From PWXP01 sp040772845 (GTDB lineage Bacteria; Planctomycetota; Planctomycetia; Pirellulales; Thermoguttaceae), in the NCBI GenBank assembly GCA_040772845.1, contig JAXGXG010000001.1, positions 5,270,001 through 5,334,000 on the forward strand: a stretch of DNA of 64,000 nt, read 5' to 3'. Position numbers and translations under genes: made by a program. Positions 34,241 to 43,277 of this stretch are shown piece after piece. Each line of letters opens with the position of its first letter. Position 1 is the stretch's first letter. The notes below the pieces were generated by a model. The model was given only the letters and a program-made list of their open reading frames with translations, made no database searches and was not told where the DNA came from.

Positions 34241-35863
34241 CTAGGGGCGTTTGGGGGCGAAGGCAGGTTGGGGTTGCGTGGCCAGTTGGGCACTGGGAGT
34301 GGCGTCGGCCGAAAGGTCGCCGAGGATCCATTGGATGCCGTCGAGCTGGTGCTGGAGGACTCGCCGATCGTGGAACGGGGCGACGTTGTTTCCCAATGAG
34401 CAATAGAAGACGCGGCCCTTGCCGTACTGGTGAATCCAGGAGATCGCGTGGTCGTTGTCCTCCCGCCTGCCCTTGACCTCGTTGGCCGGCTTGGTCATGT
34501 CCAGGCTGACCAGTACGCGTAGCCTCTCTCGCGAGAAGACCGTGAACATGTAAATCTCATCGTGAACCCAGAACCCTTCGCCACCAAAGGCCCTGCACAG
34601 CGGGTGGTCGGGCTCGTCGATCTTCACGGCCCACGTTCCGTCGTCATGCCAAGGGTGCCCGATGAGCCGCCCGCCGAGCATCTCCTGCCCCTCCGGCCAG
34701 TCCGCGAAGTTCCACGTGGCGCCGTGAATGGCCATCAGCCCGCCGCCGGCGCGCACGAACTCGATGAGGGCTTTCTTCTGCTCGTCCGAGATACGCCAAT
34801 TCGACGTGTTGTTGAGTACAACAGCATCGAATGCGGCAAGTCGCTCGGGCGCAAGCATTGCGTAGCCGTGATCAACCGATGTCTGAAACGCCTCGGTCCG
34901 TTCGCCCATCAACGCGATGGCCCGATTGGCCAGTGGAATGGTCGGATGGTAGAATCCGTTGGCCCGATCGAGGATGAGCAGCGTTCGCGACTGCTTCGGC
35001 TTGACCGTTGCCCTTTGCGGTAGCGACTCTTCCATCTTCCGGAAATCGGCTTGCACCGGCGTGTGCGGATAATAGGATTGCAGATGATGCATGCGGACTT
35101 CGCCGGGTGACAGGGCCCGGTCGTACACGGCAATTTCGTCGATCATGCCGGCGAAACGTGCCGCGTCGTCGCCTCGGCCGCCGAAATAGAATCGCGCGCC
35201 GCCTGCGGGGCAGGCAGCCGCGGCCTCGGTGTCAACGATAGGTTTCGTCGCGCCGTCGAGGAAGAGTTGTACCTGCCTTCCTCGCCGGACAAACACCAGG
35301 CAGTGCCATGTCTTCGGCTCGATCACCGGGCCGCCGCATTGGCTTGTCGCTGCCAGCTCACCACCACGGAATCCGATCAACCCGGCCTCGCCGTCCGAAT
35401 CGCCCCTAAACCCTACCGAGTCGCATGCAGCGGCCGACGCCTTGTCGGCTTCGCGCGTGAAGAGGCAGCCGGTTACCGGCTCGGTGTTGTCGGGAGGCTC
35501 GGCGCAGAACCACATTTCCACCGAATAGTCAGTGCCGAGGTTGGGCAACTCCGCCGTCACGCGTCCGCCGGAGAGGCGGAGGCAACGATTCGCCGTGTCG
35601 AGGCCGCGGAGGCCGATCTCTTGTGGACCCTCGGCGGAATGCGCCACCGGCGGTTCGATGGCCGCATGATGCCCTGCACCCGTCCGATCGAATGCCCGGT
35701 CGCCCTCCGATTCCCCCAGACGCCAGTAGGCGACCGGCTCGGAGTTCAGCACCAGGTGCGAGTAAGGACCATCCTCCTGCCCGGGCTCCAGGCCGCGAGC
35801 CGTCGCTGTCATGATGGCCGGAGGAACCATGGCAACCAGAAGTAGAAGGGCACGCGTTCTCAT
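34241..35863 (-). CDS. secreted LamG plus ThuA-domain protein
   Basis: A 540-residue exported protein. After the signal peptide (MRTRALLLLVAMVPPAIMTATA) a LamG domain spans about residues 30-255 ('YWRLGESEGDRAFDRTGAGHH', 'FYFGGRGDDAARFAGMIDEIAVYDRALS'). The second half (about 290-510) is a ThuA-like trehalose-utilisation domain with a class I glutamine-amidotransferase-type fold: 'TLLILDRANGFYHPTIPLANRAI', 'FDAVVLNNTSNW', 'GGGLMAIHGATWNF', 'GGRLIGHPWHDDGTW', 'GKGRVFYCSLGNN'. In planctomycetes such proteins are linked to carbohydrate use, but the reaction is unproven. The start at 35863 has AGGAG upstream. It lies 19 bases after the esterase gene of the same operon. Confidence 0.82.
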   Translation of the reverse strand: MRTRALLLLVAMVPPAIMTATARGLEPGQEDGPYSHLVLNSEPVAYWRLGESEGDRAFDRTGAGHHAAIEPPVAHSAEGPQEIGLRGLDTANRCLRLSGGRVTAELPNLGTDYSVEMWFCAEPPDNTEPVTGCLFTREADKASAAACDSVGFRGDSDGEAGLIGFRGGELAATSQCGGPVIEPKTWHCLVFVRRGRQVQLFLDGATKPIVDTEAAAACPAGGARFYFGGRGDDAARFAGMIDEIAVYDRALSPGEVRMHHLQSYYPHTPVQADFRKMEESLPQRATVKPKQSRTLLILDRANGFYHPTIPLANRAIALMGERTEAFQTSVDHGYAMLAPERLAAFDAVVLNNTSNWRISDEQKKALIEFVRAGGGLMAIHGATWNFADWPEGQEMLGGRLIGHPWHDDGTWAVKIDEPDHPLCRAFGGEGFWVHDEIYMFTVFSRERLRVLVSLDMTKPANEVKGRREDNDHAISWIHQYGKGRVFYCSLGNNVAPFHDRRVLQHQLDGIQWILGDLSADATPSAQLATQPQPAFAPKRP

Positions 35864-35882
35864 GGCATTGCTCCTGGGACGG

Positions 35883-36878
35883 TCATTTTTCGCGCGGCAC
35901 ACTGATGCCCTGCTCGGCCAGCCACTCGAGCGATCGGGCCTTCCATGCCTCCCACATCGGGCCCTGGCAGCCGTTGAAACCGTGACCGCCGGAAGGCAGT
36001 TCCAAATACTCCACCGGAATGTTGTGGGCCTTCAACGCCGCGGCCATCATGCGGCTGTTCTCCGGCGGTACGCCGACGTCGTCCTTGGCGTGCGTCAGAA
36101 ACGTCGGCGGCGTCTGGTCCGTCACCTGCCGTTCGTTGGAGAACAATTCAATCAGTTCCAGCTTCGGATTCTCGCCCAGCAGCCGCGCCTTGGAGCCGGT
36201 ATGGGCCTTCTCGCCCATGGTCACTACCGGGTAGATCAGTACCATGAAGTCTGGGCGGCAGCTCATCCGTTCGATTGGATCGGCGGCCGTGGGATCGCCA
36301 CCGTCGAAATGCGTGCCGGCGGTCGAGGCCACATGCCCGCCTGCCGAGAAGCCCATGATGCCGATCCGGCCGGGATCGAGCTTCCATTCGGCCGCCCGCG
36401 CGCGGACGGTGCGCACGGCCCGCTGGGCGTCGAGCAAGGGGACCAGCGAGCGCTCATTTGGCAGGCGGTACTCCAGCACCATGCCGGCAATGCCGTGCTC
36501 GTTGAGCCACCGCGCCATGCGAGGGCCTTCGCGGTCCATCACGTGGCGAATGTATCCGCCGCCCGGACAGATCACAATCGCCGCGCCGGTGGCCCGCGCC
36601 GGATCCGGCAGGTAGACGGACATCTCGGTATTGGCCGCCTCGAACGCGCCGTCGCCAACCGGCGCCTGCCCGGGCCACAACAGCACCTTGTCGTTTGGCG
36701 GCGCGTTTTCGCGCCCACCTTCCGCGCGTGCTTCGCTCGCCCCTATCGCGAGCGCGAGGGCTACCGCCACGACCAACAAGGCAGCCGTCCAAGAACAAGC
36801 CGTTCCATGGCGAAAACGACCGGCCGAGCCATGATTCCGGCTGCCCGAGAGTATGGGTTCCACGTTGCTTCGATTCAT
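35883..36878 (-). CDS. alpha/beta-hydrolase, acetyl-xylan-esterase-like
   Basis: A 331-residue exported hydrolase. A signal/anchor segment (residues ~30-52, AALLVVAVALALAIGASEARA) precedes the catalytic domain. Oxyanion region 'AAIVICPGGGYIRHVM', nucleophile elbow 'GIMGFSAGGH' (Ser in GxSxG), acid in 'PPTFLTHAKDDVGVPP' and the catalytic His in 'GGHGFNGCQG' are visible, so the triad is complete. Members deacetylate plant or algal polysaccharides. The start overlaps the rhamnosidase stop by four bases (ATGA), giving tight coupling. The long, Arg-rich N-terminus before the hydrophobic stretch is unusual, so the real start could be a later codon. Confidence 0.82.
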   Translation of the reverse strand: MNRSNVEPILSGSRNHGSAGRFRHGTACSWTAALLVVAVALALAIGASEARAEGGRENAPPNDKVLLWPGQAPVGDGAFEAANTEMSVYLPDPARATGAAIVICPGGGYIRHVMDREGPRMARWLNEHGIAGMVLEYRLPNERSLVPLLDAQRAVRTVRARAAEWKLDPGRIGIMGFSAGGHVASTAGTHFDGGDPTAADPIERMSCRPDFMVLIYPVVTMGEKAHTGSKARLLGENPKLELIELFSNERQVTDQTPPTFLTHAKDDVGVPPENSRMMAAALKAHNIPVEYLELPSGGHGFNGCQGPMWEAWKARSLEWLAEQGISVPREK

Positions 36879-39712
36879 TGTCGCGCCTTTCGCTGGACCA
36901 AGTGTGAACGGCCCCCATTATACGTTGCCAGCTCGCCTGCGGACAACAAGACACCGCAACCCGAAAGCGATGGAAGATGCCTGGATGGACCGACGCGGCG
37001 AGCCTGCCGGTCCGGCAACCAAGCCGTCTGGAATGCATATTTCCCCGATTCGACCCGGAAGACGGCTGCATGTTCTTCCATGCGTACGAAGGTGACCCCT
37101 TCCGACTGCTCTGCCGGCTGCCCGCTTTCTCGCACCGCGGATCGGTCGCGGGCCGGCAGGTAGACCGTGACCATCGCCCCGGCAGGCACTTCCACGTCGA
37201 GATGGAACTGCCCGTCCTCGATCCGCCAGCGGCTGGCGAGGGTGCCACGGATGGAACGGTACGAGGCTCCGGCAAACGTCAGATCGCCCACCACCGCCGG
37301 CCGGACGAAGAAGTGCCGGAATCCCGGCGCGGCCGGATCCATGCGGATTCCGGCCAGCCCTTCAACGAACCATGCCCCGACGGAAAGGAACGAGGTGTGA
37401 ATCTGCGACTGGTCTCCGTCCCATCGCTCCCAGAATGTCGTGGCGCCCTGGTCGAGCATGTGGCCCCAGCCGGGATACGTTGCCTGGTTGACCATGGGGT
37501 AGACAAGGTCGTTGCGGTTGGCGTCGGTCAGCGATTTCAACAGCAGATACGTGCCCAGTACGCCGGAGTCGATGTGCCCTTTCTGAGTCAAGAGGATCTC
37601 GTGCTCGAGCGCGGCCATGACCTTCTGTCGCAGCCCATCCGGCACGGCGCCGCTGAGCAGGGCCAGCGCCGGGTACGGCTGTTCGCCCGTGACGTAGGTG
37701 GCCTTGGCCGCGTCGAAGTACGCCGCATGGACCGCCCGGTTGATCTTCTGGGCCTCGGCGCGGTAGGCGGTCGCGTCGTCGTGCTTTCCCAGCACATCGG
37801 CGACATCGGCCGTCAGTTGGGTCACGTACGACCAGTAGCACGTGTTGAAGAAGATCCGCAGCGGCTCGGGCGTCCAGGTCCATTCGGGCGCCACATTCCG
37901 GCCCGGAGCGACCCAGTCGGCCAGGAAGTCCCATTTGCCGCCGAACGGCTGCATGATATGGTCCCGGCTCTTGCTTTCAAGCCAGCGGAGATATGCCTGC
38001 ATCATCGGGTAGTTTTCTTCCAGGATGCGGCGGTCGCCATACTGGAGGTAGCACTGCCATGGGAGCGTGACGACGATTCCGCCCCAGGCCGGCCCGCCGC
38101 CGCCGATATAAGTCGGCGCGGTGTGCGGCGCCTCGCCCGACTGCGGATCCTGCACGTCGCGCCAGTCGGCCAGCCATTTCGTGAATAGTGCGCCTTGATC
38201 GAAGCCATACAGGGCAGTATCGACGGCCACCTGGCCTTCGGCGCCGTAGCCGAGTCGCTCGCGGTGCGGGCAGTCGACCACGTAGCCGCCCAGGCTCAAG
38301 CACCGGTAGGTCCAGAGGACCGTCTCGTGGATCCGGTTGAACAGCTCGTTGGAGCACTCAAACTGCCCCACGCGCTCATAGTCGTTGTGGATCAGATACC
38401 CCCGGACACGACTGAGATCGGGCGGATGGCCCAGGCCGCTCACCGTGACCCAGCGAAAGGCGTGGTAGTTGAACCGGTTGCGAAACACCTCGTCGCCCGA
38501 GCCTCGCGGCACGTACTGGTCGAATTGCCGAAACGTTTGCATGCCCGGTTTGTCCACCGGGCGCTCGCTGTAGTCGAGCTGCACGACCTGGCCCTCGACG
38601 CCGTCCAGCGGAATCTCCAGCCAGCCCGTGTAATTGCGGCCCATATCGATCGCGTACACATCCGGCGCCAATTCGCGAACGGCCGCGGGCCGGATCGTCT
38701 CGATGCATCGGTCCGGCTCGACCATTTGAGCCGAGATCGCTTGCACCGGCGGCTCGAACACGGCGGCCGCAGGCCAGGCGGAGTCGTCCAGGTCGGTTGA
38801 GTTCCAACCGGGCAGCTCCAATCGGGCATCGTAGCGCTCGCCGCCGAAATCGTTGAATCGCCAGTTGCCCAGGTACGTGATGGGCGTGGGATGCGATTTC
38901 CACGTTGCGTCCGTCGCCACTTGAACGGTCTGCCCGCCGGCCAGAGTGATGTCAACCTGGGCCTTGGCCATGGGGCCATGCGCGAGTTCGTACGCCTTGT
39001 GGGCGGCCCAGCCGCGGCCCAGCCACAAGGCAACGCAGTTCTCGCCCGGCGTAAGGTGCTCGGTAAGGTCGTAGGTCAGGTAGAGCGCGCGGCGCCGATA
39101 GTCGGAGACCGCCGGACTGAGCACCGCGTCGCCCACCTTCGTGCCGTTGACGTACAGTTCGTGGTATCCCAGCGTGGCAACGTAGGCCGTTGCATGTTCC
39201 GTTGGCCCATCGAGGGTGAACGTCTTGCGAAGCCAAACCGAGGACGGCATTGCCTTTGCGTCGACCGCTTCCCGGCCGGAAATCCACTGCCCCTGCCAGT
39301 CGTCCGGGGCAAGCAGTCCCATCGACCAGCAGGCCGGCTCGCTCCACGCCCCCTCCCGGCCATCCTTGCCCCAAATCTTCACCTTCCAGTAGCACCGGTC
39401 CCGCGACCGCAGCGGGCGGCCGGCATACTCGATCAGCGTGGACTGGTCGGATTCCACTCGCCCGGAATCCCACACACTGCCCAAGTCTTGTTCCAGCTCT
39501 TGCCGGCTGCCGGCAACCAGAACGCGGTACGCGGTCTGTCGCTGGCCCCGCCGGTCGCACGGTACGATCCAACCGAGCCGCGGACAGCGGACGTCGATTC
39601 CCATCGGATCCGTCAGGTACTCGCACGTCAGCTCGCCGGCAGACCATTCGGCGCAGGCCGAAGTCGTCAGGATTACCGACAAGCAGAACGACACCATAAG
39701 AATGACTCGCAT
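36875..39712 (-). CDS. alpha-L-rhamnosidase (GH78)
   Basis: A 945-residue exported enzyme removing terminal alpha-L-rhamnose from polysaccharides or glycosides. After the signal peptide (MRVILMVSFCLSVILTTSACA) the typical order is seen: an N-terminal Fn3-like domain ('LTCEYLTDPMGIDVRCPRLGW'), carbohydrate-binding beta domains ('TEHATAYVATLGYHELYVNG'), then the (alpha/alpha)6 barrel with 'ECSNELFNRIHETVLWTYRC' and the signature 'VVDCPHRERLGYGAEGQVAVD', and a C-terminal beta domain ('GMRMDPAAPGF'-type region, 'VEVPAGAMVTVYLPA'). The length fits the family. The start at 39712 has GGAAGG upstream; about 100 further codons in the frame are not protein-like. It is the first gene of the operon with esterase, ThuA and BNR proteins. 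Confidence 0.9.
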   Translation of the reverse strand: MRVILMVSFCLSVILTTSACAEWSAGELTCEYLTDPMGIDVRCPRLGWIVPCDRRGQRQTAYRVLVAGSRQELEQDLGSVWDSGRVESDQSTLIEYAGRPLRSRDRCYWKVKIWGKDGREGAWSEPACWSMGLLAPDDWQGQWISGREAVDAKAMPSSVWLRKTFTLDGPTEHATAYVATLGYHELYVNGTKVGDAVLSPAVSDYRRRALYLTYDLTEHLTPGENCVALWLGRGWAAHKAYELAHGPMAKAQVDITLAGGQTVQVATDATWKSHPTPITYLGNWRFNDFGGERYDARLELPGWNSTDLDDSAWPAAAVFEPPVQAISAQMVEPDRCIETIRPAAVRELAPDVYAIDMGRNYTGWLEIPLDGVEGQVVQLDYSERPVDKPGMQTFRQFDQYVPRGSGDEVFRNRFNYHAFRWVTVSGLGHPPDLSRVRGYLIHNDYERVGQFECSNELFNRIHETVLWTYRCLSLGGYVVDCPHRERLGYGAEGQVAVDTALYGFDQGALFTKWLADWRDVQDPQSGEAPHTAPTYIGGGGPAWGGIVVTLPWQCYLQYGDRRILEENYPMMQAYLRWLESKSRDHIMQPFGGKWDFLADWVAPGRNVAPEWTWTPEPLRIFFNTCYWSYVTQLTADVADVLGKHDDATAYRAEAQKINRAVHAAYFDAAKATYVTGEQPYPALALLSGAVPDGLRQKVMAALEHEILLTQKGHIDSGVLGTYLLLKSLTDANRNDLVYPMVNQATYPGWGHMLDQGATTFWERWDGDQSQIHTSFLSVGAWFVEGLAGIRMDPAAPGFRHFFVRPAVVGDLTFAGASYRSIRGTLASRWRIEDGQFHLDVEVPAGAMVTVYLPARDRSAVRESGQPAEQSEGVTFVRMEEHAAVFRVESGKYAFQTAWLPDRQARRVGPSRHLPSLSGCGVLLSAGELATYNGGRSHLVQRKARQ

Positions 39713-40069
39713 GGAATTCACTTCCTTCCTGGCTGTCGAAGCGGTGCTTGGCGACCGTGGGCAGGTGCTTTTGGCGGCTCGTCGCAGTATACAACAGCGA
39801 TCGACCGGCAGCCACACTCGGCCCGGCGTCCCGGCTCTTCCGTTTCTGGGGGCATCTTCAGTTCGTAGTTCCGCCTTCAGGCGGCATTTCCGCTTTCCGG
39901 CCAAAGCCGGGATTCCAACGGCACGCCGCAGGCGATACGCCCTTGGCGATACACGAGCGGAACAAACGCCTCGCAACCCTTGGTAAAAGGTCCCCTGAGC
40001 GGCCGGAAATCGCAACTTGAAAGCCCCCGCTAATTCGCCCGCCGAGTCTCTCGGAAGCCCCCGGCTCTT
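39713..40069. other. intergenic region, 357 bases
   Basis: It should contain the rhamnosidase operon promoter (minus strand), but none was resolved. A palindrome-rich segment (39855-39945: GGCGGCATTTCCGC..., AAAGCCGGGATTCC) resembles scattered intergenic repeats of these genomes. No gene is supported. Confidence 0.4.
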
Positions 40070-41542
40070 TCATGGTGCCTGTTGATCGTCCTGTGTGTTG
40101 TCTCCCCCTGTATTCTTTGCCCCTGATGAGCCGTTTTCTTCCTTCTCCGTGTCTTGGTCTACTAACTGGAGTATCTTATCGTGCCAGACGGTCTTCAGCA
40201 GTGGATCTGCCGCGTCTTCTCGGATGATGGTCGCGAAGTCTTTACCATCGGAAGAGTTGAACTTGTGGTGGGCGCCAGCCTTCACCAACTGGTAGACGCA
40301 CTCAATTTGACCAAGTGGTAGCGCGTATTCAAGCGGTGTTCGATTCTCGTGGTCGCGGTGGTCCAGCTTGGCGCCTGCCTCGATCAACAACCTCACGCCT
40401 TCCGCATTCCCCGAGCCTATTGCGTCAAAGATCGGTGTGCTATTCGGACAACGCCGAGATCGCGAACATGGAAGGTTTGGATTGCCGCCGTGCTTCAGCG
40501 CTAGCTCAACCCATTCGGAATCGCCAATGGCGCCGGCAGCCGAATGCATCACCGAATCGCCACTCCGTGTTTCGATGTTCGGGTTGGCGCCATGTTCGAG
40601 AAGACGCTTGTACCCCGACTTATTGTCCACGACTACTGCCCAATAGAGGAGCGTATTGCCTCCTATCCCCTTTGCATTCACATCAACACCGGCTGCAAGG
40701 AGCTTGTCGATTTCGCTTGCGCGTTTGTCTTGCAGTGCTTCTGCCAGGGCAACCACCTGGGGGTCGGGCCACACGTGACGAGCATTCAGTGCTCCACGTT
40801 CGTCATCCAGAGCATCCTTTGGGAAGCCGTTTGGGAATAGTGCGGCGTGTTCGTCGGCGACTTCCAAGAGATCATCCCATACGGAAGTACTTTCTTTGCA
40901 TATTGCCGGCCACTTGCTCTTCTCTACGAACACCATGCCAGGATACATCGTGTTGAAGTCGGGAACCTTTTCTCCTTCTGCCATCACCTGCTTGACGGTC
41001 GTCTTCAACACAGTCGGATGTTGGAGGGCGTACGGGGTGATGTGCGTCCCTGCAAGCTGAAAGAAGGCGATGTAAGCATGACCGAGTTCAAAGGCCTCGT
41101 CCCCGATAACGTCCGACCGCCCCGGAGCTTGAAGGTCGCTGAAGAGGATCGCTCGATGACCTGCCGAATAGAACCAATAGACGGCCTCGTCCTTTCGCCC
41201 AAGGTCAAAGAGACGAATAGCGGCCACAAACATCGCCTCGGGCCGCAATTCGTTCCATTCGGCCTTCATGACGGCAATGGTCTCCGCGATGTTGCCTGCG
41301 TTCGCGTTGGCAAGAGCCTCGCTGTGCTTGCCTACGGCAATGTGGGGGCCTTCAGCGTTGTAGAAAGGCATCACGTAGATCGGCATCGGTGCTTGTCTCC
41401 CCGACGATTCACCGCATGCGGTAAGCGTCAACGCGCATAGGATTGCAAGCGGGAACTGCACCCACCGAGTGGGTACAGTTGTCAAGCACCGATTCACTGC
41501 GGACACGACCAGGTTCTGGTGCAGCAGGGAGGGAATGTGCAT
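40070..41542 (-). CDS. ankyrin-repeat lipoprotein
   Basis: A ~490-residue protein. A lipobox is seen in 'QFPLAILCALTLTACGESSG', so it is probably lipid-anchored. The ATG at 41542 places 30 residues before this segment; a GTG a little downstream would give a standard lipoprotein signal and may be the true start. The middle (about 80-220) is helical ('LRPEAMFVAAIRLFDLGRKDEAVYWFYSAG'). The C-terminal half carries about four ankyrin repeats ('GGNTLLYWAVVVDNKSGYKRLLEHGANPN', 'GVRLLIEAGAKLDHRDHENRTPLEYAL'). It likely mediates protein binding in the periplasm; some relatives act as immunity-like proteins, but nothing here proves that. Base composition appears lower in GC than that of neighbours, suggesting acquisition. 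Confidence 0.72.
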   Translation of the reverse strand: MHIPSLLHQNLVVSAVNRCLTTVPTRWVQFPLAILCALTLTACGESSGRQAPMPIYVMPFYNAEGPHIAVGKHSEALANANAGNIAETIAVMKAEWNELRPEAMFVAAIRLFDLGRKDEAVYWFYSAGHRAILFSDLQAPGRSDVIGDEAFELGHAYIAFFQLAGTHITPYALQHPTVLKTTVKQVMAEGEKVPDFNTMYPGMVFVEKSKWPAICKESTSVWDDLLEVADEHAALFPNGFPKDALDDERGALNARHVWPDPQVVALAEALQDKRASEIDKLLAAGVDVNAKGIGGNTLLYWAVVVDNKSGYKRLLEHGANPNIETRSGDSVMHSAAGAIGDSEWVELALKHGGNPNLPCSRSRRCPNSTPIFDAIGSGNAEGVRLLIEAGAKLDHRDHENRTPLEYALPLGQIECVYQLVKAGAHHKFNSSDGKDFATIIREDAADPLLKTVWHDKILQLVDQDTEKEENGSSGAKNTGGDNTQDDQQAP

Positions 41543-42061
41543 ATCTGTTACCTCAGTGGCCTTGAATTGTGGTAGCCGCTCACGGGCCTGAGGCGCATCA
41601 AGCACCCCAGAAGAATGGTAATCGAGTGCATTCTAGCGCGCGGGAATCGTACTGGTCAAGGCTCTGGCTTGGCTCGATCTCCGTAAACCAAGCCGACTTT
41701 CCTTCGGATGAGCCGAACATTGTTCAACGCCGCGGCGCAGCCGCCTTGGAGTGCGTGCGATTGATCGCCGCTTTTCCTTTTTGTGGGAGAGTGGGGCCGG
41801 GTCTTGCGTCTTGCCAGTCGACGCCTCGAGCGCTGTCGGGCTATGGACGGCTGGATCTGCGACCCGGATAAATCGTGAAATGATGGCCGGGTCTTGACCG
41901 GCAACAGGTTACGGGCCAGAATTGGCGTTGGCTCGTGGGTCCTTGTCCCGCCGGACCTCGATTGCTCCGTTGTATAAGAAGAGCTTCCGAATGGCATGGA
42001 CGCCCCATCTTGAGGGCGCAAGTTGTGGGCATGGTGTCCCTTCCGCGTTGGAGCTGGAAGC
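41543..42061. other. intergenic region, 519 bases, no supported gene
   Basis: Start of an accessory patch. A minus-strand frame of 135 codons (41656-42063) has low-complexity Arg/Ser/Pro composition and no family likeness, so I leave it out. The direct repeat GGCCGGGTCTTG occurs twice (41807-41818 and 41887-41898). Otherwise nothing was recognised. Confidence 0.4.
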
Positions 42062-42340
42062 ATGTTTTCGCCCTTTCAGTTGAGTGTGGCGGCCATTCTG
42101 TTGGCGCTAATGGTAATTACGGCGAGGGAAGCTGGAAGAAAGGGATATCGGCCATCCCTGTGGTTCTTCACTTGGGGACTCATCGGTCTGCTGATTGTGG
42201 CTATCCTTCCCTTCGTGGATGAGCAATGCAAGTTACCAGCCGGCAAATGCAAGTCATGGCGGATGGCTGGAAACGCAATTGGCGGCGCAATTTCAGCGAT
42301 CGGGCTCCTTTGGATAGTCATTAACCTGATCGCTCGATAG
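42062..42340 (+). CDS. small membrane protein, two or three helices
   Basis: A 92-residue protein with hydrophobic segments 'FSPFQLSVAAILLALMVIT', 'SLWFFTWGLIGLLIVAILPF' and 'GGAISAIGLLWIVINLIA', and a Cys/Lys loop between (DEQCKLPAGKCKSW). The ribosome binding site GGAG lies about ten bases before the ATG. No family was recognised. It sits in a patch of small accessory ORFs near a PIN toxin and an attC-like repeat, so it may be a mobile gene cassette. Confidence 0.6.
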   Translation: MFSPFQLSVAAILLALMVITAREAGRKGYRPSLWFFTWGLIGLLIVAILPFVDEQCKLPAGKCKSWRMAGNAIGGAISAIGLLWIVINLIAR

Positions 42341-42531
42341 CCCTATTCTCCCCTCGGCCGGGAACGGGTCGGTGGGCCTGGCCCGGCCTGATCATGAAAG
42401 CTCCACAAGCCCCGCCGCTGCCCCTTGCCTCCCAGCCGATAGTCGGGGTAGAATGCAGCGCGGTGGGACGGTCCCCGGCACAGAAGCTCCATAGCCGCTA
42501 GTGTGCAGTAGCAAGCTTACCGAGGGCTAGA

Positions 42532-43011
42532 ATGGCAGATCGCGTCTACATTGAGACAACCGTCGTCAGTTACCTGACCGCAAGGGCCAGTCGCGATGTG
42601 ATCATCGCTGGTCACCAACAGGTCACTCACGAGTGGTGGGATACCCGTCGGTCAGACTACGAGCTTTGCGTATCACAGCTTGTTCTCGACGAGGCGGGGG
42701 CTGGGGATATTCAGGCTGCCCAAGAGCGGCTTGCCCTCCTGTATCCGATGTTGGTGCTTGAGACGACGGAAGCGGCGTTGGATATCGCAAAGGGCCTCAT
42801 CCATGCAGGCGCTTTGCCAACGAAGGCAGCCGACGATGCGCTGCACATCGCGATTGCGGCTTCGAAGGCTATTCCCTTCCTGTTGACATGGAATTGCCGC
42901 CACTTGGCCAATGCCGCGATGCGCCCCGTGATCGAAGAGGTTTGCGGCACAAGCGGATTCAGAGCACCGATCATCTGCACCCCCGAGGAACTGTTGGGAG
43001 CCGAGCCATGA
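42532..43011 (+). CDS. PIN-domain toxin, VapC-like
   Basis: A 159-residue PIN protein of the subgroup beginning 'RVYIETTVVSYLTAR', where Glu replaces the usual first Asp. Other acidic positions are 'QLVLDEAGAGD' and 'KAADDALHIAIAA', followed by the Asn motif 'FLLTWNCRHLAN'. All metal-site motifs look present, so an active RNase is possible. The downstream gene overlaps it (ATGA) and is the usual companion of this subgroup, here placed after the toxin rather than before it. No damage is seen. Confidence 0.82.
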   Translation: MADRVYIETTVVSYLTARASRDVIIAGHQQVTHEWWDTRRSDYELCVSQLVLDEAGAGDIQAAQERLALLYPMLVLETTEAALDIAKGLIHAGALPTKAADDALHIAIAASKAIPFLLTWNCRHLANAAMRPVIEEVCGTSGFRAPIICTPEELLGAEP

Positions 43012-43250
43012 ACGACCCAATTGTCGATGAAGTTCGCCGAGTACGAGACGCTCACGCCGCTCGCTTCAACTATGACTTGGACGCCATTTTCCAGGACATT
43101 AGGGAGCGGGAGAGGAAGGGCGGCCTTGTCTTCGTCCAAGGCGTTGCTCGTCAATCGACGCCGAACCCGGCGCTGCAGCCGACCGGGGCCGCCGCGCCAG
43201 TCTCGGAAAGGCCCGAGATTGCTGACGCTGCCCCGGCGGCCGAGCTTTAG
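43008..43250 (+). CDS. partner (putative antitoxin) of the PIN toxin, with an acquired C-terminal tail
   Basis: An 80-residue protein whose ATG overlaps the toxin stop by four bases. Residues 1-48 (MNDPIVDEVRRVRDAHAARF, then NYDLDAIFQDIRERERKG) look like the small proteins I remember following this PIN subgroup. The remaining residues (NPALQPTGAAAPVSER...PAAEL) are encoded by a 99-base imperfect palindrome (43160-43258) of attC type. They are probably not part of the original protein: the ORF has been extended into the repeat. Confidence 0.65.
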   Translation: MNDPIVDEVRRVRDAHAARFNYDLDAIFQDIRERERKGGLVFVQGVARQSTPNPALQPTGAAAPVSERPEIADAAPAAEL

Positions 43251-43258
43251 CGTTACGC
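43160..43258 (+). repeat. attC-like imperfect palindrome (integron-type recombination site)
   Basis: The left end GCCGAACCCGGCGCTGCAGC and the right end GCGGCCGAGCTTTAGCGTTA(CGC) pair over most of the length with mismatches, the shape of integron attC sites. The outer boxes are GCCGAAC and GTTACGC; canonical ones are RYYYAAC and GTTRRRY, so each deviates by one base. It lies between two small ORFs, as attC sites do. It could instead be a dispersed repeat of unknown type. Confidence 0.45.
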
Positions 43259-43277
43259 GACAGAAGACGCAGGCTGC

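Noticed and set aside
41656..42063. 135-codon minus-strand open frame with GGTRTHEPT-type peptide
   Set aside because: Low-complexity Arg/Ser/Pro sequence with no start signal; such peptides commonly arise from non-coding DNA.
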